From contig JAYJMR010000074.1 of assembly GCA_037074705.1 (NCBI GenBank), positions 1 to 64,000 of the forward strand: a stretch of 64,000 nt of DNA. The letters are read 5' to 3'. This document shows positions 41,395 through 56,117 of the stretch, in pieces. Each line of letters opens with the position of its first letter. Positions within the stretch are counted from its first letter, which is position 1. The position numbers were made by a program, and so were the translations under genes. This stretch comes from Zhengitettix transpicula (lineage: Eukaryota; Arthropoda; Insecta; Orthoptera; Tetrigidae). A model generated the notes under the pieces. The model saw nothing but the letters and a program-made list of their open reading frames with translations, was not told the DNA's origin and did not search any database.

Positions 41395-41577
41395 TCACAG
41401 AAGAGTGTATATATATATACATGTAAAGAAACTTTAGTAGAGAAGAAATTAAAATTATAAAATAATTCGATCCGCGGAATATTAATTTGTAAGTTTTTAC
41501 TAATGTTCGCTTGCAACAGCTATGCTGCGTGCGTGCGGCGGCGAGGAAGACGTTCGTAGATTACAACGGGCAGTCGT

Positions 41578-41624
<47 letters not shown>

Positions 41625-41807
41625 TCACAGAAGAGTGTATATATATATACATGTAAAGAAACTTTAGTAGAGAAGAAATTAAAATTATAAAATAATTCGA
41701 TCCGCGGAATATTAATTTGTAAGTTTTTACTAATGTTCGCTTGCAACAGCTATGCTGCGTGCGTGCGGCGGCGAGGAAGACGTTCGTAGATTACAACGGG
41801 CAGTCGT

Positions 41808-41855
<48 letters not shown>

Positions 41856-42038
41856 TCACAGAAGAGTGTATATATATATACATGTAAAGAAACTTTAGTA
41901 GAGAAGAAATTAAAATTATAAAATAATTCGATCCGCGGAATATTAATTTGTAAGTTTTTACTAATGTTCGCTTGCAACAGCTATGCTGCGTGCGTGCGGC
42001 GGCGAGGAAGACGTTCGTAGATTACAACGGGCAGTCGT

Positions 42039-42084
<46 letters not shown>

Positions 42085-42267
42085 TCACAGAAGAGTGTAT
42101 ATATATATACATGTAAAGAAACTTTAGTAGAGAAGAAATTAAAATTATAAAATAATTCGATCCGCGGAATATTAATTTGTAAGTTTTTACTAATGTTCGC
42201 TTGCAACAGCTATGCTGCGTGCGTGCGGCGGCGAGGAAGACGTTCGTAGATTACAACGGGCAGTCGT

Positions 42268-42314
<47 letters not shown>

Positions 42315-42497
42315 TCACAGAAGAGTGTATATATATATACATGTAAAGAAACTTTAGTAGAGAAGAAATTAAAATTATAAAATAATTCGATCCGCGGAAT
42401 ATTAATTTGTAAGTTTTTACTAATGTTCGCTTGCAACAGCTATGCTGCGTGCGTGCGGCGGCGAGGAAGACGTTCGTAGATTACAACGGGCAGTCGT

Positions 42498-42544
<47 letters not shown>

Positions 42545-42727
42545 TCACAGAAGAGTGTATATATATATACATGTAAAGAAACTTTAGTAGAGAAGAAATT
42601 AAAATTATAAAATAATTCGATCCGCGGAATATTAATTTGTAAGTTTTTACTAATGTTCGCTTGCAACAGCTATGCTGCGTGCGTGCGGCGGCGAGGAAGA
42701 CGTTCGTAGATTACAACGGGCAGTCGT

Positions 42728-42778
<51 letters not shown>

Positions 42779-42961
42779 TCACAGAAGAGTGTATATATAT
42801 ATACATGTAAAGAAACTTTAGTAGAGAAGAAATTAAAATTATAAAATAATTCGATCCGCGGAATATTAATTTGTAAGTTTTTACTAATGTTCGCTTGCAA
42901 CAGCTATGCTGCGTGCGTGCGGCGGCGAGGAAGACGTTCGTAGATTACAACGGGCAGTCGT

Positions 42962-43005
<44 letters not shown>

Positions 43006-43188
43006 TCACAGAAGAGTGTATATATATATACATGTAAAGAAACTTTAGTAGAGAAGAAATTAAAATTATAAAATAATTCGATCCGCGGAATATTAATTTG
43101 TAAGTTTTTACTAATGTTCGCTTGCAACAGCTATGCTGCGTGCGTGCGGCGGCGAGGAAGACGTTCGTAGATTACAACGGGCAGTCGT

Positions 43189-43233
<45 letters not shown>

Positions 43234-43416
43234 TCACAGAAGAGTGTATATATATATACATGTAAAGAAACTTTAGTAGAGAAGAAATTAAAATTATAAA
43301 ATAATTCGATCCGCGGAATATTAATTTGTAAGTTTTTACTAATGTTCGCTTGCAACAGCTATGCTGCGTGCGTGCGGCGGCGAGGAAGACGTTCGTAGAT
43401 TACAACGGGCAGTCGT

Positions 43417-43464
<48 letters not shown>

Positions 43465-43652
43465 TCACAGAAGAGTGTATATATATATACATGTAAAGAA
43501 ACTTTAGTAGAGAAGAAATTAAAATTATAAAATAATTCGATCCGCGGAATATTAATTTGTAAGTTTTTACTAATGTTCGCTTGCAACAGCTATGCTGCGT
43601 GCGTGCGGCGGCGAGGAAGACGTTCGTAGATTACAACGGGCAGTCGTGTTTT
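30291..43652. repeat. U2-spacer satellite array, block 4 (59 cores)
   Basis: The longest complete spacer, with 59 cores. CAATAGC markers lie in cores 3, 7, 9 and 14 (30863, 31759, 32202, 33321), all close to cassette 3. From about 33.6 kb to the end the copies are almost identical, with T tracts of 37-47. Local changes: G to T at 33159, a 9-bp duplication of TATAAAATA near 37572-37592 and one added A at 40791-40800. No gene is seen. Confidence 0.97.
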
Positions 43653-44225
43653 GCGATGGCCGCCCAAGAGGCGCTCTGCTAGGTGGAATAAACGTATATT
43701 GCATACATTGTTTATAAATGTATATCGAAATACAGACGTCGGTATTTTACGTCTAAATTATAATAAAACCGAGATAGATTTATGGGAAAGTGACAGAATT
43801 AAAAGAGGCTTTAACGGCAACGAACCCCTGTTTTCAATATAGCTACGCAGTTTCCGTCAACAACGAATATTAATTACACTTCCTTTGAGCCGAAAGAAAT
43901 GAGCGGAAAAAGTACGATGTTTTGAATACATATGTATCAGATACATATTCGTAAAAGGCGCGTTATCCTATCGTACTTGCGTGCGTGCGTGCGGCGGCGA
44001 CGACGACGTTCGCGAAATACAAAAGATATATAGGGAGCGTGGTCCAGCTGGTGGCCACGGACAACGGCTTCTCCCGGAAAATTACTTGTACTCGCTGGTG
44101 CCCGGTCCTGCCTGCGAGAAGATGATTGCCGAGAGAGGTGAATCCTGTACTGGATGCGAAATCGCAGTTATTTCAAAATTTACCTGCCTTCCAACTCAAT
44201 ATTTGATACGTCAGAATGTTAAACT

Positions 44226-44241
44226 TCTTTCTTTGTTTGAA
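44226..44241 (-). promoter_or_regulatory. Candidate snRNA 3' box, U2 copy 4
   Basis: Same AAAGAAAGA-containing element 10 nt past the U2 3' end as in copy 1. Confidence 0.5.
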
Positions 44242-44250
44242 TTTCAATAA

Positions 44251-44439
44251 GGTGGGCCGATCCCGGCGATACTGCAAAGCCGGGCCAACCCGTGACAGAT
44301 GTGGAGCAAGCTCCTAACACTCCGTCATTTTCCAAAAATGAGTTTAATATTCTGGTGGTGCGATGCACCACGTATCAGATATTAAGCTGATAAGAACAGA
44401 TACTACACTTTGATCTTAGCCAAAAGGCCGAGAAGCGAT
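44251..44439 (-). ncRNA. U2: U2 spliceosomal snRNA, copy 4
   Basis: Complete U2 snRNA gene with the conserved 5' domain, branch-point element, Sm-like site and 3' stems unchanged from copy 1. It lies 14777 bp from copy 3, the widest gap in the window. Confidence 0.98.
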
Positions 44440-44503
44440 AAAGATTCCTCGATCGGGACGGTCTTTTATTCCGGACACCATTGTAATCAACGGGGAGCAT
44501 TGT
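44440..44503 (-). promoter_or_regulatory. U2 snRNA promoter region, copy 4
   Basis: Same PSEA-position sequence and AATAAAAG at -31 to -24 as copy 1. Confidence 0.45.
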
Positions 44504-45067
44504 TAAATGTTTCTACGGCAATACGTCGAAACACGCGGTCCCCGCGAAACGCCTGAAATCCTGATCGGAAAGTGAGGTCTACCGTCGAATGCTTAAATAT
44601 CGCGGGAAAGGAAACAATTGGCATCAAAGATAAAAAAATTTGAAATGTATCAACAGTTTTATTGTTACTGTACGTCCCCACCTAGCGGCACTTACCTGCA
44701 CTCGCTGCAGGGTGATACGTAAATGTAAGAGAAAAAAATTAAATTCCTCACGTAAACACACGAGTTCCGTCAAATTGAGCAAAAAAGAAATGACGTCGTC
44801 TAAGAAACGAATAGACAGTCAGAGTTCGGTGCGAATTAAGTGGAATTGATAACGGTTACAATTTTTCACGTTGACGTTTCCATTGTTACGCGGTCTTTGT
44901 AAACAAAGTTAATATTTGTCTTTAAACAGTACGCGCTCACATGTACGCGACATTTAAAAATTTTCCCCATTTTTTAAATATATATTTATTTATTTAAATA
45001 TATATAGAAGTAAAAAAAAATGGTGGATTTTTTTTTTATTTTTTTTTTATTTATTTTTTTTTTTTTT

Positions 45068-45253
45068 AACTCACAGAAGAGTGTATATATATATACATGT
45101 AAAGAAACTTTAGTAGAGAAGAAATTAAAATTATAAAATAATTCGATCCGCGGAATATTAATTTGTAAGTTTTTACTAATGTTCGCTTGCAACAGCTATG
45201 CTGCGTGCGTGCGGCGGCGAGGAAGACGTTCGTAGATTACAACGGGCAGTCGT

Positions 45254-45285
<32 letters not shown>

Positions 45286-45468
45286 TCACAGAAGAGTGTA
45301 TATATATATACATGTAAAGAAACTTTAGTAGAGAAGAAATTAAAATTATAAAATAATTCGATCCGCGGAATATTAATTTGTAAGTTTTTACTAATGTTCG
45401 CTTGCAACAGCTATGCTGCGTGCGTGCGGCGGCGAGGAAGACGTTCGTAGATTACAACGGGCAGTCGT

Positions 45469-45518
<50 letters not shown>

Positions 45519-45701
45519 TCACAGAAGAGTGTATATATATATACATGTAAAGAAACTTTAGTAGAGAAGAAATTAAAATTATAAAATAATTCGATCCGCG
45601 GAATATTAATTTGTAAGTTTTTACTAATGTTCGCTTGCAATAGCTATGCTGCGTGCGTGCGGCGGCGAGGAAAACGTTCGTAGATTACAACGGGCAGTCG
45701 T

Positions 45702-45746
<45 letters not shown>

Positions 45747-45929
45747 TCACAGAAGAGTGTATATATATATACATGTAAAGAAACTTTAGTAGAGAAGAAA
45801 TTAAAATTATAAAATAATTCGATCCGCGGAATATTAATTTGTAAGTTTTTACTAATGTTCGCTTGCAACAGCTATGCTGCGTGCGTGCGGCGGCGAGGAA
45901 GACGTTCGTAGATTACAACGGGCAGTCGT

Positions 45930-45973
<44 letters not shown>

Positions 45974-46156
45974 TCACAGAAGAGTGTATATATATATACA
46001 TGTAAAGAAACTTTAGTAGAGAAGAAATTAAAATTATAAAATAATTCGATCCGCGGAATATTAATTTGTAAGTTTTTACTAATGTTCGCTTGCAACAGCT
46101 ATGCTGCGTGCGTGCGGCGGCGAGGAAGACGTTCGTAGATTACAACGGGCAGTCGT

Positions 46157-46188
<32 letters not shown>

Positions 46189-46371
46189 TCACAGAAGAGT
46201 GTATATATATATACATGTAAAGAAACTTTAGTAGAGAAGAAATTAAAATTATAAAATAATTCGATCCGCGGAATATTAATTTGTAAGTTTTTACTAATGT
46301 TCGCTTGCAACAGCTATGCTGCGTGCGTGCGGCGGCGAGGAAGACGTTCGTAGATTACAACGGGCAGTCGT

Positions 46372-46418
<47 letters not shown>

Positions 46419-46815
46419 TCACAGAAGAGTGTATATATATATACATGTAAAGAAACTTTAGTAGAGAAGAAATTAAAATTATAAAATAATTCGATCCGCG
46501 GAATATTAATTTGTAAGTTTTTACTAATGTTCGCTTGCAATAGCTATGCTGCGTGCGTGCGGCGGCGAGGAAGACGTTCGTAGATTACAACGGGCAGTCG
46601 TGTTTTTTTTTTTTTTTTTTTTTTTTTTTAACTCACAGAAGAGTGTATATATATATACATGTAAAGAAACTTTAGTAGAGAAGAAATTAAAATTATAAAA
46701 TAATTCGATCCGCGGAATATTAATTTGTAAGTTTTTACTAATGTTCGCTTGCAACAGCTATGCTGCGTGCGTGCGGCGGCGAGGAAGACGTTCGTAGATT
46801 ACAACGGGCAGTCGT

Positions 46816-46862
<47 letters not shown>

Positions 46863-47045
46863 TCACAGAAGAGTGTATATATATATACATGTAAAGAAAC
46901 TTTAGTAGAGAAGAAATTAAAATTATAAAATAATTCGATCCGCGGAATATTAATTTGTAAGTTTTTACTAATGTTCGCTTGCAATAGCTATGCTGCGTGC
47001 GTGCGGCGGCGAGGAAGACGTTCGTAGATTACAACGGGCAGTCGT

Positions 47046-47088
<43 letters not shown>

Positions 47089-47271
47089 TCACAGAAGAGT
47101 GTATATATATATACATGTAAAGAAACTTTAGTAGAGAAGAAATTAAAATTATAAAATAATTCGATCCGCGGAATATTAATTTGTAAGTTTTTACTAATGT
47201 TCGCTTGCAACAGCTATGCTGCGTGCGTGCGGCGGCGAGGAAGACGTTCGTAGATTACAACGGGCAGTCGT

Positions 47272-47316
<45 letters not shown>

Positions 47317-47500
47317 TCACAGAAGAGTGTATATATATATACATGTAAAGAAACTTTAGTAGAGAAGAAATTAAAATTATAAAATAATTCGATCCGCGGA
47401 ATATTAATTTGTAAGTTTTTACTAATGTTCGCTTGCAACAGCTATGCTGCGTGCGTGCGGCGGCGAGGAAGACGTTCGTAGATTACAACGGGCAGTCGTG

Positions 47501-47532
<32 letters not shown>

Positions 47533-47715
47533 TCACAGAAGAGTGTATATATATATACATGTAAAGAAACTTTAGTAGAGAAGAAATTAAAATTATAAAA
47601 TAATTCGATCCGCGGAATATTAATTTGTAAGTTTTTACTAATGTTCGCTTGCAACAGCTATGCTGCGTGCGTGCGGCGGCGAGGAAGACGTTCGTAGATT
47701 ACAACGGGCAGTCGT

Positions 47716-47762
<47 letters not shown>

Positions 47763-47945
47763 TCACAGAAGAGTGTATATATATATACATGTAAAGAAAC
47801 TTTAGTAGAGAAGAAATTAAAATTATAAAATAATTCGATCCGCGGAATATTAATTTGTAAGTTTTTACTAATGTTCGCTTGCAACAGCTATGCTGCGTGC
47901 GTGCGGCGGCGAGGAAGACGTTCGTAGATTACAACGGGCAGTCGT

Positions 47946-47990
<45 letters not shown>

Positions 47991-48173
47991 TCACAGAAGA
48001 GTGTATATATATATACATGTAAAGAAACTTTAGTAGAGAAGAAATTAAAATTATAAAATAATTCGATCCGCGGAATATTAATTTGTAAGTTTTTACTAAT
48101 GTTCGCTTGCAACAGCTATGCTGCGTGCGTGCGGCGGCGAGGAAGACGTTCGTAGATTACAACGGGCAGTCGT

Positions 48174-48216
<43 letters not shown>

Positions 48217-48399
48217 TCACAGAAGAGTGTATATATATATACATGTAAAGAAACTTTAGTAGAGAAGAAATTAAAATTATAAAATAATTCGATCCGCGGA
48301 ATATTAATTTGTAAGTTTTTACTAATGTTCGCTTGCAACAGCTATGCTGCGTGCGTGCGGCGGCGAGGAAGACGTTCGTAGATTACAACGGGCAGTCGT

Positions 48400-48447
<48 letters not shown>

Positions 48448-48844
48448 TCACAGAAGAGTGTATATATATATACATGTAAAGAAACTTTAGTAGAGAAGAA
48501 ATTAAAATTATAAAATAATTCGATCCGCGGAATATTAATTTGTAAGTTTTTACTAATGTTCGCTTGCAACAGCTATGCTGCGTGCGTGCGGCGGCGAGGA
48601 AGACGTTCGTAGATTACAACGGGCAGTCGTGTTTTTTTTTTTTTTTTTTTTTTTTTTAACTCACAGAAGAGTGTATATATATATACATGTAAAGAAACTT
48701 TAGTAGAGAAGAAATTAAAATTATAAAATAATTCGATCCGCGGAATATTAATTTGTAAGTTTTTACTAATGTTCGCTTGCAACAGCTATGCTGCGTGCGT
48801 GCGGCGGCGAGGAAGACGTTCGTAGATTACAACGGGCAGTCGTG

Positions 48845-48876
<32 letters not shown>

Positions 48877-49059
48877 TCACAGAAGAGTGTATATATATAT
48901 ACATGTAAAGAAACTTTAGTAGAGAAGAAATTAAAATTATAAAATAATTCGATCCGCGGAATATTAATTTGTAAGTTTTTACTAATGTTCGCTTGCAACA
49001 GCTATGCTGCGTGCGTGCGGCGGCGAGGAAGACGTTCGTAGATTACAACGGGCAGTCGT

Positions 49060-49104
<45 letters not shown>

Positions 49105-49287
49105 TCACAGAAGAGTGTATATATATATACATGTAAAGAAACTTTAGTAGAGAAGAAATTAAAATTATAAAATAATTCGATCCGCGGAATATTAATTTGT
49201 AAGTTTTTACTAATGTTCGCTTGCAACAGCTATGCTGCGTGCGTGCGGCGGCGAGGAAGACGTTCGTAGATTACAACGGGCAGTCGT

Positions 49288-49333
<46 letters not shown>

Positions 49334-49516
49334 TCACAGAAGAGTGTATATATATATACATGTAAAGAAACTTTAGTAGAGAAGAAATTAAAATTATAAA
49401 ATAATTCGATCCGCGGAATATTAATTTGTAAGTTTTTACTAATGTTCGCTTGCAACAGCTATGCTGCGTGCGTGCGGCGGCGAGGAAGACGTTCGTAGAT
49501 TACAACGGGCAGTCGT

Positions 49517-49558
<42 letters not shown>

Positions 49559-49741
49559 TCACAGAAGAGTGTATATATATATACATGTAAAGAAACTTTA
49601 GTAGAGAAGAAATTAAAATTATAAAATAATTCGATCCGCGGAATATTAATTTGTAAGTTTTTACTAATGTTCGCTTGCAACAGCTATGCTGCGTGCGTGC
49701 GGCGGCGAGGAAGACGTTCGTAGATTACAACGGGCAGTCGT

Positions 49742-49773
<32 letters not shown>

Positions 49774-49956
49774 TCACAGAAGAGTGTATATATATATACA
49801 TGTAAAGAAACTTTAGTAGAGAAGAAATTAAAATTATAAAATAATTCGATCCGCGGAATATTAATTTGTAAGTTTTTACTAATGTTCGCTTGCAACAGCT
49901 ATGCTGCGTGCGTGCGGCGGCGAGGAAGACGTTCGTAGATTACAACGGGCAGTCGT

Positions 49957-50006
<50 letters not shown>

Positions 50007-50190
50007 TCACAGAAGAGTGTATATATATATACATGTAAAGAAACTTTAGTAGAGAAGAAATTAAAATTATAAAATAATTCGATCCGCGGAATATTAATTT
50101 GTAAGTTTTTACTAATGTTCGCTTGCAATAGCTATGCTGCGTGCGTTCGGCGGCGAGGAAGACGTTCGTAGATTACAACGGGCAGTCGTG

Positions 50191-50222
<32 letters not shown>

Positions 50223-50405
50223 TCACAGAAGAGTGTATATATATATACATGTAAAGAAACTTTAGTAGAGAAGAAATTAAAATTATAAAATAATTCGATC
50301 CGCGGAATATTAATTTGTAAGTTTTTACTAATGTTCGCTTGCAACAGCTATGCTGCGTGCGTGCGGCGGCGAGGAAGACGTTCGTAGATTACAACGGGCA
50401 GTCGT

Positions 50406-50449
<44 letters not shown>

Positions 50450-50637
50450 TCACAGAAGAGTGTATATATATATACATGTAAAGAAACTTTAGTAGAGAAG
50501 AAATTAAAATTATAAAATAATTCGATCCGCGGAATATTAATTTGTAAGTTTTTACTAATGTTCGCTTGCAACAGCTATGCTGCGTGCGTGCGGCGGCGAG
50601 GAAGACGTTCGTAGATTACAACGGGCAGTCGTGTTTT
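45068..50637. repeat. U2-spacer satellite array, block 5 (25 cores)
   Basis: Twenty-five cores. CAATAGC markers lie in cores 3, 7, 9 and 23 (45641, 46541, 46985, 50129). Core 3 also has a linked G to A change (GAGGAAAACG, 45673), and core 23 has a private G to T (50147). T tracts mix short (26-29) and long (about 38-46) classes along most of the block. No gene is seen. Confidence 0.97.
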
Positions 50638-51210
50638 GCGATGGCCGCCCAAGAGGCGCTCTGCTAGGTGGAATAAACGTATATTGCATACATTGTTTAT
50701 AAATGTATATCGAAATACAGACGTCGGTATTTTACGTCTAAATTATAATAAAACCGAGATAGATTTATGGGAAAGTGACAGAATTAAAAGAGGCTTTAAC
50801 GGCAACGAACCCCTGTTTTCAATATAGCTACGCAGTTTCCGTCAACAACGAATATTAATTACACTTCCTTTGAGCCGAAAGAAATGAGCGGAAAAAGTAC
50901 GATGTTTTGAATACATATGTATCAGATACATATTCGTAAAAGGCGCGTTATCCTATCGTACTTGCGTGCGTGCGTGCGGCGGCGACGACGACGTTCGCGA
51001 AATACAAAAGATATATAGGGAGCGTGGTCCAGCTGGTGGCCACGGACAACGGCTTCTCCCGGAAAATTACTTGTACTCGCTGGTGCCCGGTCCTGCCTGC
51101 GAGAAGATGATTGCCGAGAGAGGTGAATCCTGTACTGGATGCGAAATCGCAGTTATTTCAAAATTTACCTGCCTTCCAACTCAATATTTGATACGTCAGA
51201 ATGTTAAACT

Positions 51211-51226
51211 TCTTTCTTTGTTTGAA
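51211..51226 (-). promoter_or_regulatory. Candidate snRNA 3' box, U2 copy 5
   Basis: Same AAAGAAAGA-containing element 10 nt past the U2 3' end as in copy 1. Confidence 0.5.
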
Positions 51227-51235
51227 TTTCAATAA

Positions 51236-51424
51236 GGTGGGCCGATCCCGGCGATACTGCAAAGCCGGGCCAACCCGTGACAGATGTGGAGCAAGCTCCT
51301 AACACTCCGTCATTTTCCAAAAATGAGTTTAATATTCTGGTGGTGCGATGCACCACGTATCAGATATTAAGCTGATAAGAACAGATACTACACTTTGATC
51401 TTAGCCAAAAGGCCGAGAAGCGAT
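51236..51424 (-). ncRNA. U2: U2 spliceosomal snRNA, copy 5
   Basis: Complete U2 snRNA gene, unchanged from copy 1 in all conserved elements. It is 6985 bp from copy 4 in the same orientation. Confidence 0.98.
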
Positions 51425-51488
51425 AAAGATTCCTCGATCGGGACGGTCTTTTATTCCGGACACCATTGTAATCAACGGGGAGCATTGT
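51425..51488 (-). promoter_or_regulatory. U2 snRNA promoter region, copy 5
   Basis: Same PSEA-position sequence and AATAAAAG at -31 to -24 as copy 1. Confidence 0.45.
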
Positions 51489-52052
51489 TAAATGTTTCTA
51501 CGGCAATACGTCGAAACACGCGGTCCCCGCGAAACGCCTGAAATCCTGATCGGAAAGTGAGGTCTACCGTCGAATGCTTAAATATCGCGGGAAAGGAAAC
51601 AATTGGCATCAAAGATAAAAAAATTTGAAATGTATCAACAGTTTTATTGTTACTGTACGTCCCCACCTAGCGGCACTTACCTGCACTCGCTGCAGGGTGA
51701 TACGTAAATGTAAGAGAAAAAAATTAAATTCCTCACGTAAACACACGAGTTCCGTCAAATTGAGCAAAAAAGAAATGACGTCGTCTAAGAAACGAATAGA
51801 CAGTCAGAGTTCGGTGCGAATTAAGTGGAATTGATAACGGTTACAATTTTTCACGTTGACGTTTCCATTGTTACGCGGTCTTTGTAAACAAAGTTAATAT
51901 TTGTCTTTAAACAGTACGCGCTCACATGTACGCGACATTTAAAAATTTTCCCCATTTTTTAAATATATATTTATTTATTTAAATATATATAGAAGTAAAA
52001 AAAAATGGTGGATTTTTTTTTTATTTTTTTTTTATTTATTTTTTTTTTTTTT

Positions 52053-52238
52053 AACTCACAGAAGAGTGTATATATATATACATGTAAAGAAACTTTAGTA
52101 GAGAAGAAATTAAAATTATAAAATAATTCGATCCGCGGAATATTAATTTGTAAGTTTTTACTAATGTTCGCTTGCAATAGCTATGCTGCGTGCGTGCGGC
52201 GGCGAGGAAAACGTTCGTAGATTACAACGGGCAGTCGT

Positions 52239-52281
<43 letters not shown>

Positions 52282-52464
52282 TCACAGAAGAGTGTATATA
52301 TATATACATGTAAAGAAACTTTAGTAGAGAAGAAATTAAAATTATAAAATAATTCGATCCGCGGAATATTAATTTGTAAGTTTTTACTAATGTTCGCTTG
52401 CAACAGCTATGCTGCGTGCGTGCGGCGGCGAGGAAAACGTTCGTAGATTACAACGGGCAGTCGT

Positions 52465-52508
<44 letters not shown>

Positions 52509-52692
52509 TCACAGAAGAGTGTATATATATATACATGTAAAGAAACTTTAGTAGAGAAGAAATTAAAATTATAAAATAATTCGATCCGCGGAATATTAAT
52601 TTGTAAGTTTTTACTAATGTTCGCTTGCAACAGCTATGCTGCGTGCGTGCGGCGGCGAGGAAGACGTTCGTAGATTACAACGGGCAGTCGTG

Positions 52693-52724
<32 letters not shown>

Positions 52725-52907
52725 TCACAGAAGAGTGTATATATATATACATGTAAAGAAACTTTAGTAGAGAAGAAATTAAAATTATAAAATAATTCGA
52801 TCCGCGGAATATTAATTTGTAAGTTTTTACTAATGTTCGCTTGCAACAGCTATGCTGCGTGCGTGCGGCGGCGAGGAAGACGTTCGTAGATTACAACGGG
52901 CAGTCGT

Positions 52908-52952
<45 letters not shown>

Positions 52953-53135
52953 TCACAGAAGAGTGTATATATATATACATGTAAAGAAACTTTAGTAGAG
53001 AAGAAATTAAAATTATAAAATAATTCGATCCGCGGAATATTAATTTGTAAGTTTTTACTAATGTTCGCTTGCAATAGCTATGCTGCGTGCGTGCGGCGGC
53101 GAGGAAGACGTTCGTAGATTACAACGGGCAGTCGT

Positions 53136-53167
<32 letters not shown>

Positions 53168-53350
53168 TCACAGAAGAGTGTATATATATATACATGTAAA
53201 GAAACTTTAGTAGAGAAGAAATTAAAATTATAAAATAATTCGATCCGCGGAATATTAATTTGTAAGTTTTTACTAATGTTCGCTTGCAACAGCTATGCTG
53301 CGTGCGTGCGGCGGCGAGGAAGACGTTCGTAGATTACAACGGGCAGTCGT

Positions 53351-53405
<55 letters not shown>

Positions 53406-53588
53406 TCACAGAAGAGTGTATATATATATACATGTAAAGAAACTTTAGTAGAGAAGAAATTAAAATTATAAAATAATTCGATCCGCGGAATATTAATTTG
53501 TAAGTTTTTACTAATGTTCGCTTGCAATAGCTATGCTGCGTGCGTGCGGCGGCGAGGAAGACGTTCGTAGATTACAACGGGCAGTCGT

Positions 53589-53634
<46 letters not shown>

Positions 53635-53817
53635 TCACAGAAGAGTGTATATATATATACATGTAAAGAAACTTTAGTAGAGAAGAAATTAAAATTATAA
53701 AATAATTCGATCCGCGGAATATTAATTTGTAAGTTTTTACTAATGTTCGCTTGCAACAGCTATGCTGCGTGCGTGCGGCGGCGAGGAAGACGTTCGTAGA
53801 TTACAACGGGCAGTCGT

Positions 53818-53860
<43 letters not shown>

Positions 53861-54044
53861 TCACAGAAGAGTGTATATATATATACATGTAAAGAAACTT
53901 TAGTAGAGAAGAAATTAAAATTATAAAATAATTCGATCCGCGGAATATTAATTTGTAAGTTTTTACTAATGTTCGCTTGCAACAGCTATGCTGCGTGCGT
54001 GCGGCGGCGAGGAAGACGTTCGTAGATTACAACGGGCAGTCGTG

Positions 54045-54076
<32 letters not shown>

Positions 54077-54259
54077 TCACAGAAGAGTGTATATATATAT
54101 ACATGTAAAGAAACTTTAGTAGAGAAGAAATTAAAATTATAAAATAATTCGATCCGCGGAATATTAATTTGTAAGTTTTTACTAATGTTCGCTTGCAACA
54201 GCTATGCTGCGTGCGTGCGGCGGCGAGGAAGACGTTCGTAGATTACAACGGGCAGTCGT

Positions 54260-54301
<42 letters not shown>

Positions 54302-54484
54302 TCACAGAAGAGTGTATATATATATACATGTAAAGAAACTTTAGTAGAGAAGAAATTAAAATTATAAAATAATTCGATCCGCGGAATATTAATTTGTAAG
54401 TTTTTACTAATGTTCGCTTGCAACAGCTATGCTGCGTGCGTGCGGCGGCGAGGAAGACGTTCGTAGATTACAACGGGCAGTCGT

Positions 54485-54527
<43 letters not shown>

Positions 54528-54710
54528 TCACAGAAGAGTGTATATATATATACATGTAAAGAAACTTTAGTAGAGAAGAAATTAAAATTATAAAATAATT
54601 CGATCCGCGGAATATTAATTTGTAAGTTTTTACTAATGTTCGCTTGCAACAGCTATGCTGCGTGCGTGCGGCGGCGAGGAAGACGTTCGTAGATTACAAC
54701 GGGCAGTCGT

Positions 54711-54752
<42 letters not shown>

Positions 54753-54935
54753 TCACAGAAGAGTGTATATATATATACATGTAAAGAAACTTTAGTAGAG
54801 AAGAAATTAAAATTATAAAATAATTCGATCCGCGGAATATTAATTTGTAAGTTTTTACTAATGTTCGCTTGCAACAGCTATGCTGCGTGCGTGCGGCGGC
54901 GAGGAAGACGTTCGTAGATTACAACGGGCAGTCGT

Positions 54936-54981
<46 letters not shown>

Positions 54982-55164
54982 TCACAGAAGAGTGTATATA
55001 TATATACATGTAAAGAAACTTTAGTAGAGAAGAAATTAAAATTATAAAATAATTCGATCCGCGGAATATTAATTTGTAAGTTTTTACTAATGTTCGCTTG
55101 CAACAGCTATGCTGCGTGCGTGCGGCGGCGAGGAAGACGTTCGTAGATTACAACGGGCAGTCGT

Positions 55165-55200
<36 letters not shown>

Positions 55201-55383
55201 TCACAGAAGAGTGTATATATATATACATGTAAAGAAACTTTAGTAGAGAAGAAATTAAAATTATAAAATAATTCGATCCGCGGAATATTAATTTGTAAGT
55301 TTTTACTAATGTTCGCTTGCAACAGCTATGCTGCGTGCGTGCGGCGGCGAGGAAGACGTTCGTAGATTACAACGGGCAGTCGT

Positions 55384-55429
<46 letters not shown>

Positions 55430-55612
55430 TCACAGAAGAGTGTATATATATATACATGTAAAGAAACTTTAGTAGAGAAGAAATTAAAATTATAAAATAA
55501 TTCGATCCGCGGAATATTAATTTGTAAGTTTTTACTAATGTTCGCTTGCAACAGCTATGCTGCGTGCGTGCGGCGGCGAGGAAGACGTTCGTAGATTACA
55601 ACGGGCAGTCGT

Positions 55613-55660
<48 letters not shown>

Positions 55661-55843
55661 TCACAGAAGAGTGTATATATATATACATGTAAAGAAACTT
55701 TAGTAGAGAAGAAATTAAAATTATAAAATAATTCGATCCGCGGAATATTAATTTGTAAGTTTTTACTAATGTTCGCTTGCAACAGCTATGCTGCGTGCGT
55801 GCGGCGGCGAGGAAGACGTTCGTAGATTACAACGGGCAGTCGT

Positions 55844-55887
<44 letters not shown>

Positions 55888-56070
55888 TCACAGAAGAGTG
55901 TATATATATATACATGTAAAGAAACTTTAGTAGAGAAGAAATTAAAATTATAAAATAATTCGATCCGCGGAATATTAATTTGTAAGTTTTTACTAATGTT
56001 CGCTTGCAACAGCTATGCTGCGTGCGTGCGGCGGCGAGGAAGACGTTCGTAGATTACAACGGGCAGTCGT

Positions 56071-56117
<47 letters not shown>

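Larger units (their letters stand above)
43653..45067 (-). repeat. U2 cassette 4
   Basis: 1415 bp, same as cassette 1 by eye, shifted by 31988 bp, with the same U2 gene, flanks and T-rich junction. Confidence 0.95.
50638..52052 (-). repeat. U2 cassette 5
   Basis: 1415 bp, same as cassette 1 by eye, shifted by 38973 bp. The satellite copy to its right differs in order from the other blocks (see block 6), but the cassette itself shows no change. Confidence 0.95.
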
